Shown here one piece after another: positions 36,554 through 45,707 of a stretch of 64,000 bases of DNA. The notes beneath the pieces are model-generated. The model was not told the origin of the DNA. It did no database searches and was given only the letters and a program-made list of their open reading frames with translations. Position numbers and translations under genes: made by a program. Position 1 is the first letter of the stretch; each line of letters opens with the position of its first letter. Source of the stretch: Synechocystis salina LEGE 00031 (GTDB taxonomy: Bacteria > Cyanobacteriota > Cyanobacteriia > Cyanobacteriales > Microcystaceae); NCBI RefSeq assembly GCF_015207985.1, contig NZ_JADEVV010000014.1, positions 1-64,000 of the forward strand, written 5' to 3'.

Positions 36554-37720
36554 ATGAAAGCCATGATTTTGGCCGCCGGCAAGGGCACTCGGGTCAGACC
36601 AATCACCCACACCATTCCCAAGCCGATGATCCCCATTCTGCAAAAGCCAGTGATGGAATTTTTGCTGGAGTTATTGCGGCAACACGGTTTTGATCAAATC
36701 ATGGTCAATGTGAGTCATCTGGCGGAGGAGATAGAGAGTTATTTTCGGGATGGGCAGAGGTTCGGCGTACAAATAGCCTATTCTTTTGAAGGCAATATTG
36801 TCGATGGCGACTTGGTAGGCAAGGCCCTCGGATCGGCGGGGGGATTAAAAAAAATTCAGGAGTTCAATCCTTTTTTTGACGATACTTTTGTGGTGCTTTG
36901 TGGTGATGCACTAATTGATTTGGACCTCACCACTGCGGTCAAGCTCCACCGGGAAAAGGGGGCGATCGCCACCATTATCACCAAAACGGTGCCCAGGGAA
37001 TTGGTCTCTAGCTATGGCGTAGTAGTTACCGATGACAATGGCAAAATTTTAACCTTCCAGGAAAAGCCAGCGGTGGAAGAGGCCCTGAGCACAGAAATTA
37101 ACACGGGCATTTATATTTTTGAGCCGGAAGTGATTGACTACATTCCCTCCGGCCAGGAATACGACCTGGGGGGGGATCTATTTCCCAAGCTGGTGGACAG
37201 CGGCCTACCCTTTTATGCGGTCAATATGGACTTTGAGTGGGTGGATATTGGTAAAGTGCCGGACTATTGGCAGGCCATCCGGGGGGTACTTTCCCGGGAA
37301 ATAAAAAATGTACAAATTCCCGGCATTGAAGTTAGACCGGGAGTCTATACCGGCATTAACGTGGCCGCTAACTGGGACAATATCGAAATTGAGGGCCCAG
37401 TGTATATCGGTGGTATGACCCGCATCGAAGATGGGGTAAAAATCATTGGCCCCTCCATGATTGGCCCCAGTTGCCTAATCTGTCAGGGGGCGGTGGTGGA
37501 CAACAGCGTAATTTTTGAGTATTCCCGTTTAGGCCCCGGGGCCCGTTTGGTGGATAAATTAGTGTTTGGTCGTTACTGTGTGGATAAAACCGGAGCGGCG
37601 ATCGATGTGCAGGCAGCGGCTTTGGATTGGTTAATCACCGATGCCCGCCATGCGGCCGTGCAATATCGCCAGGAGTATCCGCCCCAAAGGGAAATTTCCA
37701 AACTTCTCCAGCCGGAATAG
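36554..37720 (+). CDS. Sugar nucleotidyltransferase with left-handed beta-helix (GDP-mannose/glucose-1-P type)
   Basis: 388 residues from ATG 36554 with GAGG about 9 bases upstream. The nucleotidyltransferase signature MILAAGKGTRVRPITHT is N-terminal, with KPMIP and the metal Asp of LCGDALIDLDL. The C-terminal quarter (about 250-350) has hexapeptide-like repeats (IEIEGPVYIGGMTRI, VKIIGPSMIGPSCLI). Annotated in related genomes as mannose-1-phosphate guanylyltransferase; glucose-1-phosphate thymidylyl/uridylyl activities are equally possible. Likely supplies sugar nucleotides for surface polysaccharide. Confidence 0.85.
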   Translation: MKAMILAAGKGTRVRPITHTIPKPMIPILQKPVMEFLLELLRQHGFDQIMVNVSHLAEEIESYFRDGQRFGVQIAYSFEGNIVDGDLVGKALGSAGGLKKIQEFNPFFDDTFVVLCGDALIDLDLTTAVKLHREKGAIATIITKTVPRELVSSYGVVVTDDNGKILTFQEKPAVEEALSTEINTGIYIFEPEVIDYIPSGQEYDLGGDLFPKLVDSGLPFYAVNMDFEWVDIGKVPDYWQAIRGVLSREIKNVQIPGIEVRPGVYTGINVAANWDNIEIEGPVYIGGMTRIEDGVKIIGPSMIGPSCLICQGAVVDNSVIFEYSRLGPGARLVDKLVFGRYCVDKTGAAIDVQAAALDWLITDARHAAVQYRQEYPPQREISKLLQPE

Positions 37721-37804
37721 TGGGAGAAATGGACTGGTGAGGAATTGTTTTCTTTTCCCCTGGTTACAACCTTTGATTGAATGGGGGGAAATTGAACAGA
37801 TAAC

Positions 37805-38506
37805 CTAGCTAGGCAATTCTAATTTTTGCAGGGATAGCTGGGCTGCCTGGGACACTTGGGGATGTTCGTCCCTAACCATGAAAGTCAGAGCGGAACGACT
37901 CTGGTCACAGGGTAAATTACCCAGGGCCTCCGCTAATCTTTGGCGAATTAACCAATCTTCGTGGGAAGCAAACGCCAAAATCGCCTCCACCGCATCCACC
38001 GCGCCAATTTCCCCTAGAGCCGCGATCGCCGCTTGTTGCACCACTGCTTCATCACTTTTCAGCGCTTCTAGCAAGACAGTTTGGGCCCGAATATCTTTTA
38101 AATTGCCTAGGGCCACCGCCGCACTGAACCGCACCAGCCATTCCGTATCTTCGTAAAAAGCTCGGCAGAGGGGATGGAAAGCCCGTTCGTCTTCTAGATA
38201 ACCCAGGGCCCCCGCCGCATCGGCCCGGATGCCATAATCTTCATCGGTTTCCAACAGCTTAACCAGAATGGGATAGCATTCCTCCGTTTGCTTAATGCCC
38301 AGGGCAAACACCGCCATGGAACGCACCTGCAAAGTATCGTCATCCAGAACTTTTTTAATCAGAGGCACCGCTTCCTCACTGGAATAGGGTCTAAGGGAAG
38401 CTAGGGCAATGAGGCGATCGCGGGAATTGGGGCTGTCGAGTTGGCTGGCAATTTGTTCGAGGGTCAGGGCTGTCATGGCTAGGTTTCTGAGAATTTCTTC
38501 TGCCAT
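37805..38506 (-). CDS. HEAT-repeat protein, NblB-like
   Basis: 233 residues (a second in-frame ATG ten residues in is also possible). At least five HEAT-like repeats are visible: DSPNSRDRLIALASLRPYS, DDDTLQVRSMAVFALG, TDEDYGIRADAAGALGYL, TEWLVRFSAAVALGNL and SHEDWLIRQRLAEALGNL. The family includes phycobilin lyases and NblB, which promotes phycobilisome degradation. I infer the NblB-like role from overall resemblance and the known Synechocystis homologue; the ligand is unproven. It is on the opposite strand to its neighbours. Confidence 0.8.
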   Translation of the reverse strand: MAEEILRNLAMTALTLEQIASQLDSPNSRDRLIALASLRPYSSEEAVPLIKKVLDDDTLQVRSMAVFALGIKQTEECYPILVKLLETDEDYGIRADAAGALGYLEDERAFHPLCRAFYEDTEWLVRFSAAVALGNLKDIRAQTVLLEALKSDEAVVQQAAIAALGEIGAVDAVEAILAFASHEDWLIRQRLAEALGNLPCDQSRSALTFMVRDEHPQVSQAAQLSLQKLELPS

Positions 38507-38650
38507 TGTAACAAAACTTTATAAAACCATCTTGGTGTTCTCCCCCGGCGATCGGTCGGTAAACCCCCCACCGACAAATTTTCCCCAGGCAACATAATCC
38601 CGTAAACTTTCTTAATATAGTTCGTCCCCTGAGGACAGGAGGAAATTGCG

Positions 38651-38950
38651 GTGACCATTACCTTTGTCAAAGAGCAGAAAGATATTATTGTGGCCCAGGG
38701 TGCCAACCTAAGGGAAAAAGCCCTGCAGAATGGCGTTGATATTTACACCTTGAAGGGAAAGTTGATGAACTGTGGCGGCTACGGCCAATGTGGCACTTGC
38801 ATAGTGGAAATCACAGCGGGCATGGAAAACCTTTCCCCGAAAACCGATTTTGAAAATAGGGTGTTACGCAAAAAGCCCGACAACTTTCGCCTCGCTTGCC
38901 AAACCTTGGTCAATGGGCCAGTGAGTGTGAATACCAAACCCAAAGGCTAG
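38651..38950 (+). CDS. 2Fe-2S ferredoxin-like protein
   Basis: 99 residues starting at GTG 38651, with AGGAGGAAATT (about 10 bases) before it as Shine-Dalgarno. Cluster ligands: Cys41, Cys47 and Cys50 in [10 protein letters not shown] and Cys83 in RLACQT. The spacing resembles adrenodoxin/chloroplast-type 2Fe-2S proteins of the low-potential kind, one of several minor ferredoxins in Synechocystis. The partner is unknown. Confidence 0.9.
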   Translation: MTITFVKEQKDIIVAQGANLREKALQNGVDIYTLKGKLMNCGGYGQCGTCIVEITAGMENLSPKTDFENRVLRKKPDNFRLACQTLVNGPVSVNTKPKG

Positions 38951-39036
38951 GGCGATCGCCGAGGATTGAGGATTTGCTCAAGCCTTGTCGAGGGTAGGCA
39001 TCCCCCTTATATTAAGTTCCAAAATTACCCTCAAAT

Positions 39037-39462
39037 CTAATTAATAACCGTCTCTTTCGAATCCCCAGGGTGGAGGCCGGGAGATTTCTGTTCTTCCCCT
39101 GGTCCGGCTGGAGCGGCATTCTGTTTGGCTAGTTCCCGTTCCAGGGTGCTGAGTTCAGACTGGAAGCGAATTTGTATTTTGGGTCCCGAACTGGCTAGAC
39201 GCAGAACCATGCCATCCTTTAGGACGAGTTCTTCCACGGTTTCCGCTTCCATATAGGTGCCATTGGCCCCCAAGTTAACGGCAACCCAACCATCCCCTTC
39301 TGGTCGGAGCTCTAGATGGTGGCGGGATACTACAGCACTGTAGAGTACAACATCGTTATCCGCCGCCCTACCCACACGGATGCTTCGTTCCGATTCAAAG
39401 GTCCAGCTCTGGACAGCAACGCTTTTACCCGGCAGGAGGAGGGTGAGTGTGATGGCGGACAT
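39037..39462 (-). CDS. FHA-domain protein
   Basis: 141 residues. A forkhead-associated fold occupies about residues 25-90: SIRVGRAADNDVVLYS then VVSRHHLELR then NLGANGTYM, all typical phosphothreonine-binding positions (Arg, Ser, His, Asn). The C-terminal 45 residues are Pro/Glu-rich and probably disordered. FHA proteins read Ser/Thr-phosphorylated partners; the partner kinase is not seen nearby. Confidence 0.88.
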   Translation of the reverse strand: MSAITLTLLLPGKSVAVQSWTFESERSIRVGRAADNDVVLYSAVVSRHHLELRPEGDGWVAVNLGANGTYMEAETVEELVLKDGMVLRLASSGPKIQIRFQSELSTLERELAKQNAAPAGPGEEQKSPGLHPGDSKETVIN

Positions 39463-39756
39463 TCAAGTTATGCGTGCATTTGATTAACTGTTTCCCATTG
39501 TACGGTCTGTCCTGCTTTTGCACCCAGACAATCTTGACGGGGCTGATCGCCGGAGAGTCAGTCGTATTAAGGCGTCCTTAATGTCAACGAAGGAAATCAA
39601 GCCGAGGCCACAAGGCAGATTTTGCCAGCGCCATGTTTTGATAATATGGGAAGCCTAACTATCATGCCCGATTACCTCGGCATTGATAACAATTACCGAC
39701 AAATTAACCCTAGAAAATTACCTGACTGCGTTTAGCGAAGGGGAGGATTGACCGCG

Positions 39757-40911
39757 ATGGACAATAAGCAAATGTTGATGATTCCGGGGCCAACTCCCGT
39801 ACCAGAAAAAGTTTTGTTGGCCATGGCAAAGCATCCCATTGGCCACCGCAGTGGTGATTTTAGCAAAATCATCGCTGAACTGACGGCAAACCTCAAATGG
39901 TTACACCAAACCCAAAATGATGTGTTGATGCTGACCACCAGCGGCACGGGGGCGATGGAGGCGGGCATAATTAACTTCCTCAGCCCTGGCGATCGGGTGT
40001 TGGTGGGTAATAACGGTAAATTTGGCGATCGTTGGGTTAAGGTGGCCAAAACCTTCGGTTTAGCAGTGGAAGAAGTTAAGGCCGAATGGGGCAAACCTTT
40101 GGATCCCAATGCTTTTAAAACGCTGTTGGAAGCGAATACTGCCAAGACCATCAAAGCTTTGATCATTACCCATTCCGAAACCTCAACGGGGGTACTGAAT
40201 GACTTGGCCGCCATCAATACCGCTGCCAAAGCCCACAGTGGAGCGTTAATGATTGTGGATGCGGTGACCAGTTTAGGAGCCACTCCAGTGGCGATCGATG
40301 AGCTGGGTCTAGACGTGGTGGCATCCGGTTCCCAAAAGGGCTACATGATTCCCCCTGGGCTGGGATTTGTCTCCGTCAGTCGCAAAGCTTGGCAGGCTTA
40401 TGAAACTGCCACCATTCCCCGCTTCTATCTGGATTTGAAAAAATACAAAAAATCCACCGATGAAGATAGCTCCCCCTTCACTCCCCCCATCAACCTAATG
40501 TATGGGTTGCAAGCATCCCTTCAAATGATGAAAGCGGAGGGCTTAGAGGCTATTTTTGCCCGCCATCAACGGCACACCAATGCGACGCGGGCGGCCATGA
40601 AAGCTTTGAACCTACCTCTATTTGCCCCTGACAATGCGGCCAGTAATGCCATCACCGCCGTTGCGCCTCTGGGAGTGGAAGCGGAGAAAATTCGCAGTAC
40701 CATGCGCAAAAAATTCGACATTGCCATGGCCGGTGGGCAGGATCACCTCAAAGGTAAAATCTTCCGGATTGGGCACCTGGGCTTTGTCTGTGACCGGGAT
40801 ATCCTCAGTTGCATCGGGGCTTTGGAAGCCACTTTGATTGAACTTGGTTATGAGGGTGTGAACCCTGGAGCTGGGGTGGCTGCTGCCGCTGGAGTTTTGG
40901 CCCAGGGTTAA
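39757..40911 (+). CDS. Class V aminotransferase (serine/alanine-glyoxylate aminotransferase; 'soluble hydrogenase' subunit)
   Basis: 384 residues from ATG 39757 with GGGAGG about 11 bases upstream; a TTG nine bases earlier is also in frame. The PLP lysine is in SGSQKGYMIPPG, preceded by the Asp of DAVTSLGATP that pairs with the cofactor nitrogen, and the N-terminus MLMIPGPTPVPE is typical of SGAT/AGT. These enzymes move amino groups to glyoxylate in photorespiration. The 'soluble hydrogenase 42 kDa subunit' name is historical and not supported by any metal site here. Confidence 0.9.
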   Translation: MDNKQMLMIPGPTPVPEKVLLAMAKHPIGHRSGDFSKIIAELTANLKWLHQTQNDVLMLTTSGTGAMEAGIINFLSPGDRVLVGNNGKFGDRWVKVAKTFGLAVEEVKAEWGKPLDPNAFKTLLEANTAKTIKALIITHSETSTGVLNDLAAINTAAKAHSGALMIVDAVTSLGATPVAIDELGLDVVASGSQKGYMIPPGLGFVSVSRKAWQAYETATIPRFYLDLKKYKKSTDEDSSPFTPPINLMYGLQASLQMMKAEGLEAIFARHQRHTNATRAAMKALNLPLFAPDNAASNAITAVAPLGVEAEKIRSTMRKKFDIAMAGGQDHLKGKIFRIGHLGFVCDRDILSCIGALEATLIELGYEGVNPGAGVAAAAGVLAQG

Positions 40912-41128
40912 AAAAGCCCTAGCAATCTCAAAATATCAACAATGGCGATCGCCAAATATCCCCACAGAGGGGAGGTAAACCAGGGAATGAAAATTCCGAC
41001 CTTGGATTTATCTCCTCTTTTTCGGTGTCTGTATTTGGCTAGTGAGACTAACTAGAGTCACTGTCACCGAGCCGGCTTTTAAAAGAACTGATAGGGTGAA
41101 AGGAGTTGGACGCAGGGCTTAAATTTTT

Positions 41129-41713
41129 ATGCAGTTATCCATTTGTTTGCCGGAAACCCCCCTCACCGTAACCCCGGAGCAATTTCTGGCGATCGCCGTT
41201 GCCAACCCAGACCTACGCTTAGAGAGAACTGCCAACGGAGAGTTAATTGTGAACCCGCCAACGGGGAGTGAGTCCAGCCGCCGTAATCTGAGTATTACTG
41301 CACAGCTCTGGAATTGGGCTGAAAACCATTCTGAGTTGGGAGTAGCATTTGAGTCTTCCTGTGGTTTTCGTTTACCCAATGGTTCTACCCGTGCCCCCGA
41401 CGCGTCTTGGGTCAGTCGTGAACGTTGGGAGGCCTTGAGTCCAGCGGAGAAAGAGGGATTTGCGCCCCTTTGTCCCGATTTTGTGGTCGAATTGCGCTCA
41501 AAAACCGATAGCCTATCTACCCTGCAAGAAAAAATGCGGGAATATATGGAGAACGGTGCCCGTTTAGGCTGGTTAATCGATCCCCAGAACTGTCAAGTGG
41601 AGATTTATCGTTACACAGGTAAAACAGTAGAAATCTTGCAACAGCCGGACACTTTGTCGGGAGAAGATGTACTGCCGGATTTTGTGCTTTCCTTAACTCG
41701 CATCTGGCCTTAA
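41129..41713 (+). CDS. Uma2-family (DUF820) putative endonuclease
   Basis: 194 residues, only distantly related to the duplicated pair at 21856/23951. It has the family core: LRLERTANGELIVNPPTG, RAPDASWVSRE (metal Asp) and CPDFVVELRSKTDS (Glu-x-K), then LGWLIDPQN. This is the Uma2 fold proposed to be PD-(D/E)XK. No defined function. It begins without a strong ribosome binding site. Confidence 0.85.
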   Translation: MQLSICLPETPLTVTPEQFLAIAVANPDLRLERTANGELIVNPPTGSESSRRNLSITAQLWNWAENHSELGVAFESSCGFRLPNGSTRAPDASWVSRERWEALSPAEKEGFAPLCPDFVVELRSKTDSLSTLQEKMREYMENGARLGWLIDPQNCQVEIYRYTGKTVEILQQPDTLSGEDVLPDFVLSLTRIWP

Positions 41714-41784
41714 CTGCATTTCAGACCACTATTTCTGCCTTAACCATTGCTTAATGGGGAAAACCGTGCTAAGCTTCCAACCCT

Positions 41785-42111
41785 ATGCACTACGCCATCC
41801 CAAAAACCTACGCCGAACTAGATGCCCTACGCCGTTTCCCCGCTAACGAGGAATTGGTGGCAGTGGCGATCGCCGGGGTCATTAACTGGGCCCGGGCCAA
41901 CGAGCAATCTTTGGATGACGTGGTTCAGGAAATTTTGGCGGAGGATGGTTTATTGGATTACGTCCAAAGGGACCGCCTCAGTGAGATGATTGTGCAGGCT
42001 TGGCAGGCGTTACCGCATTTGCCCAATCCTTTGCCCAGTGGAGCACCGTCTGTACCCGGGAACTGGTGGGAGCCTCGCAGTAAAGCCGTAGTAAAGGTTC
42101 CGTCCCACTAA
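41785..42111 (+). CDS. Small conserved protein, convergent with phosphoglucomutase
   Basis: 108 residues. The first 78 residues (MHYAIPKTYAELDALRRFP, then VAVAIAGVINWARANEQ and DDVVQEILAEDG) form a coherent helical protein; the last 30 are Pro-rich and lie in DNA also read as the C-terminus of the phosphohexomutase on the other strand (overlap 41978-42111). Function unrecognised. A Pro/Trp-rich tail is suspicious, so the protein may really end earlier in other strains. Confidence 0.6.
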   Translation: MHYAIPKTYAELDALRRFPANEELVAVAIAGVINWARANEQSLDDVVQEILAEDGLLDYVQRDRLSEMIVQAWQALPHLPNPLPSGAPSVPGNWWEPRSKAVVKVPSH

Positions 42112-43450
42112 AACGAATTAATAGCCAACCGCCACCGGCCATGCGGAATTTGTAGCCGTCGGTGGTCAATAGATCTGTCACCTTTTCCCCAGCGATTTCC
42201 GTTAGGGGGTTTTCATTTAGGGTTTGTACCAAGGCAGTGCGGACAGCCATGCTGGCCAAAGGTAAATCAATGCGGTCATATTCACTAACAAAGCCGACTT
42301 TTTCCTGGAGCCGACCATATTGCTTACTAATATCTTGCCGGGACTGCACCACCGTTTCCAACACATACAGGGCCGATAACAGGGCATCCCGTTCGGGAAT
42401 GTGACTCCCATAGCCAATGCCACCGGACTCTTCCCCACCAATCAACACTGGGCTAGTTAACATCCTGTCGGCTATGTACTTATAACCGATCGCCGTTTCT
42501 GTGAGGGGAATGCCGTAAAGCTCTGCCAATTTTGGGATTAGGTCGGAGCCGCTAACGGTTTTAACGATTTCCCCCTGGAGGCCCTTTTGGGTAGCCAGAT
42601 GGTAAATCAAAATGGGAATTAAACCCTGGGAACTGAGAAAATTGCCCTGGCCGTCCACTGCGGCAATGCGGTCCGCATCCCCATCAAAAATCAAACCCAC
42701 CCGCAACTCTGGCCCACCAGCTTCGGCCACCGTTTTCAGCGTTGCTAATAATTTGGGGACATATTTGGGCAAAGGTTCCGGGGATCCACCACCAAACAAG
42801 GGATCCCGATCGCCGTTAATTTCATCGATGGGGCAACCAAGCAACCGTTCCAAGCCACTGGCGGCTGCCCCGTGCATCACATCGGCAAACACCCGCAATT
42901 TTTCTTGTTGAATCGCAGTTCTGATCGGCGTCACATCCACTTTGGCCTGTAAACCCTGGCAGTAACTAGGCCAGGGATCAAAATACCGCAAACTGCCTCC
43001 TGGTGAGGGCGGGAGCAAGGGATTTTGTAATTGGGCTTCGATTTTTGCGGTAATGTCTCCCCCCACAGAACCCCCAAAGGCCCCTTTTACCTTGAGCCCT
43101 AAATAGTTGGCCGGGTTATGGCTAGCAGTTAAAACCAAGGCGCCTAGGGCATTTTCCTGGTGGGCAGCCCAACTAAAGGCTGGCGTGGGAGCATAACATT
43201 CGCTCAACCAAACTTCAAAGCCCAACTCCTGCACCGTCTGGGCCACCAACAGTGCAAATTGTTCCGCCATAAAACGGCGATCGTATCCCACAATTAAGCG
43301 ATGTTCCCGACCATTACCGCCAAATTCTTCTGCCAACACCTGGGCCGCCGCCGCCGCTACTAATGCCACCCGCTCAAAGGTAAATTCTGCGGCAATTACC
43401 CCCCGCCAACCATCAGTACCAAATTTAATCGGAGCAGGAGTGTAAACCAT
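41978..43450 (-). CDS. Phosphoglucomutase/phosphomannomutase family protein
   Basis: 490 residues. All four phosphohexomutase motifs are visible: phosphoserine loop TASHNPANY, metal loop DGDADR, sugar loop GEESGG and phosphate loop RFSGTEP. The final 25 residues (SRVQTVLHWAKDWANAV and an Ala/Pro/Ser tail) extend beyond the usual end and overlap the convergent small gene. Substrate (glucose versus mannose or glucosamine phosphate) is not decided by sequence alone. ATG start. Confidence 0.9.
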   Translation of the reverse strand: MVYTPAPIKFGTDGWRGVIAAEFTFERVALVAAAAAQVLAEEFGGNGREHRLIVGYDRRFMAEQFALLVAQTVQELGFEVWLSECYAPTPAFSWAAHQENALGALVLTASHNPANYLGLKVKGAFGGSVGGDITAKIEAQLQNPLLPPSPGGSLRYFDPWPSYCQGLQAKVDVTPIRTAIQQEKLRVFADVMHGAAASGLERLLGCPIDEINGDRDPLFGGGSPEPLPKYVPKLLATLKTVAEAGGPELRVGLIFDGDADRIAAVDGQGNFLSSQGLIPILIYHLATQKGLQGEIVKTVSGSDLIPKLAELYGIPLTETAIGYKYIADRMLTSPVLIGGEESGGIGYGSHIPERDALLSALYVLETVVQSRQDISKQYGRLQEKVGFVSEYDRIDLPLASMAVRTALVQTLNENPLTEIAGEKVTDLLTTDGYKFRMAGGGWLLIRFSGTEPLLRLYCEAPTSSRVQTVLHWAKDWANAVTPAKPAQSSH

Positions 43451-43576
43451 GACAAACCCATTATTGTTGGAGGAATTACCCGTGGCTATTTTACCCCAAG
43501 CCTTGGCTTTCCCTTTCCCCTGGGGCGGGATTTTCTAAAATGGGAGAGTCCCCCACCATCGCCCCCCTGAACGCCA

Positions 43577-44392
43577 TTGAGCCGCACTTACCAAACCCTA
43601 GGCATTGTCGTTAAAGGTATGGCCTTTGGGGAATCCGATCGCCTGGTGACCATTTTTTCGCCGGAATATGGACTGATTCGAGCCATTGCCCCCGGGGCCA
43701 GAAAACCAAAATCTAGCCTCAGGGGCCGCACTGAACTATTTGTGGTGAATCAGTTTCTGCTATTTGCAGGCAAAAGTTTGGATCGTATTAACCAGGCGGA
43801 AACCCAATACTCCTATCCCGGCCTGGGGCAAAATGTTTGTAATTTGGCGGCGGGGCAATATTTAATCGAACTAATCCTGGCCCTGGGGACGGAAGCCAGC
43901 GCCCAGGCATCTCTGTATGAACTGTTCACTGAACATTTACGCCGGTTGGAAACAGAAGCAACGGCGGAGGATATTTATGGCCATTTGGCCCAAGCGTTGT
44001 TCCATTGCCTGGGAGCGGAGGGCTTTGCACCCCAATTTCATCACTGTGCCATCACGACCCAAACCATTCGCCCTAATTTTTACGATCACCAATGGCGGGT
44101 GGGCTTTAGCCCGGAGTTGGGCGGTATTGTCGACCTGGGAAATAAGGAGGGTATCGGCCCCATTCCCCAAATGCGCCGCTTAACCGCCATGGAACTCAGT
44201 TTGTTACAACAACTCAACCAGGCTGCCCTGCCCAACCCCCAGCAATACCTACCGGCGATCGCCCGGAAAAATTTTCGCCTCTGGGACTGGGTGAAAGCGG
44301 AAAACCTCATGCGCCACTACGCCCAACGTCAACTGGGAAAAAGCTTCCGGGCCGCTGTTTTGCTGGATAGTATGTGGGAAGTCGATTTCTAG
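43577..44392 (+). CDS. recO: DNA repair protein RecO
   Basis: 271 residues with TTG as start (43577). The N-terminal OB-fold part has TYQTLGIVVKGMAFGESDRL and GLIRAIAPGARKPKSSLRGR, followed by a helical C-terminal domain. The Cys motif that binds zinc in some RecO proteins is not evident in full here (only scattered Cys). RecO loads RecA on SSB-coated DNA with RecR. Divergent from the phosphohexomutase (126 bases). Confidence 0.88.
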   Translation: MSRTYQTLGIVVKGMAFGESDRLVTIFSPEYGLIRAIAPGARKPKSSLRGRTELFVVNQFLLFAGKSLDRINQAETQYSYPGLGQNVCNLAAGQYLIELILALGTEASAQASLYELFTEHLRRLETEATAEDIYGHLAQALFHCLGAEGFAPQFHHCAITTQTIRPNFYDHQWRVGFSPELGGIVDLGNKEGIGPIPQMRRLTAMELSLLQQLNQAALPNPQQYLPAIARKNFRLWDWVKAENLMRHYAQRQLGKSFRAAVLLDSMWEVDF

Positions 44393-44421
44393 ACTAGCTT
44401 CCCCTCCCCGTTCATGCCCAA

Positions 44422-44634
44422 TTAATCAATATCAATGCTTTGGGGGCGATTATCCTGGGTCGTTTGATTAATGTCTGCCCCAGAAAAGTCCGTTACCCCT
44501 TGCTTTTGTAGCCATTTTTTCAAGGGATCATCGGTCAGTTTTAGCCGCAGTACACCAGATACAAACCCCCCAGCGAAGGCGATCGGTTGTTGGCAAAGTT
44601 CACGGGCCACTGGTTTAAGTTCTTCAAGAAACAT
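44422..44634 (-). CDS. Small conserved cyanobacterial protein
   Basis: 70 residues from ATG 44634; the open frame extends further to 44682 but residues before MFLEELKPV are unlike the family. A short hydrophobic segment (PIAFAGGFVSGVLRL) follows the acidic start and a LTDDPLKKWLQKQGV helix. I recognise the form from cyanobacterial genomes but not a function. Only one membrane-like stretch, possibly a tail anchor. Confidence 0.65.
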   Translation of the reverse strand: MFLEELKPVARELCQQPIAFAGGFVSGVLRLKLTDDPLKKWLQKQGVTDFSGADINQTTQDNRPQSIDID

Positions 44635-45225
44635 GGGCATTAGCAATGAAGTTCGAATGGCGAAAAATTGCGAGACAGGCAATACCCGTCATTATACTCA
44701 ATTAACCTCTGGCTGAGTTTGGACAAGTACAACTAAAATCCTTGACAGATGAGGATTTCACCATGTAATGTCTTGTCTTTTCAGTCGAATATCAACGCTA
44801 AAACGATTCTCAGGCTGGCCAAAACAGCAATAGCCCTAGGCGAGCAAACTTGGTTGTGCATTCTTGCGTCTCCATTGCCCTCCCCAGTCTAGGAGTTAGT
44901 TGATTATCATGATTTATTAAGACGCCGCAACAAATGATCTAATTTTACGTTAGCATTCCGTCAAGAATGATAATTTGTGCTGTGGCTTCACCCCTATATT
45001 TGATACATGTACGTAATTTACGTAATTATCGCACTTTGCCCAGTAGTCTTCAGTAGAATATCGAACACCGGAGGTTGATGTTTGCCAAAAAATTTTAAAA
45101 GATCAAGTAATTTATGATATTTTAAAGCGGTTATCTTCTTCTCAGGCTTTTGAATTAAGAGATGTTAAAATTTGAAAAATAAATATCTAATTTGACAATA
45201 AAATACCCAGGAAAAACAGAAGCTT
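44635..45225. other. Long intergenic region with a short gene-end remnant
   Basis: About 590 bases. At 45047-45175 (+) one frame reads 42 residues (VEYRTPEVDVCQ then DQVIYDILKRLSSS) and stops at TGA, which looks like the end of a lost gene but matches nothing I know. At 45010-45027 the 9-mer TACGTAATT is tandemly duplicated. A GTA-N7-TAC near 45009 is one base short of an NtcA site. Confidence 0.4.
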
Positions 45226-45693
45226 ATGACTGATAATGACTCGCTTAATCTTCGTCCCACCCAGGTGGATGATTTGACCAAAGTCTTACCCTTGGTTGAA
45301 GCATTTTATCAACATTTTAGTTATCCTTTCAGTCAAACGGAAAAAGCTCAAACTCTACGAGAACTTTGGAACAATCCCGACAAAGGTTGTTTTTGGTTAA
45401 TTGAGCAAGACCAAGGCATTGTCGGTTATGTGTATGTTTCCTTTTATTTCAGCCTCGAATTTGGTGGCAGAACTGCTTTTATTGATGAATTATTTATTTC
45501 ATCCGATCGCCGTGGTCAGGGAATTGGTTCACGCATCATTGAACTAGTGGAAGGGGAGTGCCGAAAGCTCAATCTCAAAGCACTACATTTAGAGTCGGAA
45601 CGCAGTAATGAAAGGGCCACAGCTTTGTACAAAAGAATGGGTTTTGTCGACTATGATCGTCGTTTATTAACCAAACATTTGAATGATTGTTAA
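45226..45693 (+). CDS. GNAT-family N-acetyltransferase
   Basis: 155 residues. Motif A is DELFISSDRRGQGIGSRI (acetyl-CoA pyrophosphate loop, RxxGxG/A) near 92-108, preceded by GYVYVSFYFSLEFGG and followed by LHLESERSNERATALYKRMG. GNAT enzymes acetylate amines or protein N-termini; substrate unknown. It is on the opposite strand to the pst operon and ends 15 bases from the pstB stop. Confidence 0.9.
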   Translation: MTDNDSLNLRPTQVDDLTKVLPLVEAFYQHFSYPFSQTEKAQTLRELWNNPDKGCFWLIEQDQGIVGYVYVSFYFSLEFGGRTAFIDELFISSDRRGQGIGSRIIELVEGECRKLNLKALHLESERSNERATALYKRMGFVDYDRRLLTKHLNDC

Positions 45694-45707
45694 AAGGTAG
45701 GGATCGA

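Noticed and set aside
45009-45021. NtcA site GTA-N7-TAC in the gap before the acetyltransferase
   Set aside because: The spacer is seven, not eight, and no -10 box is well placed.
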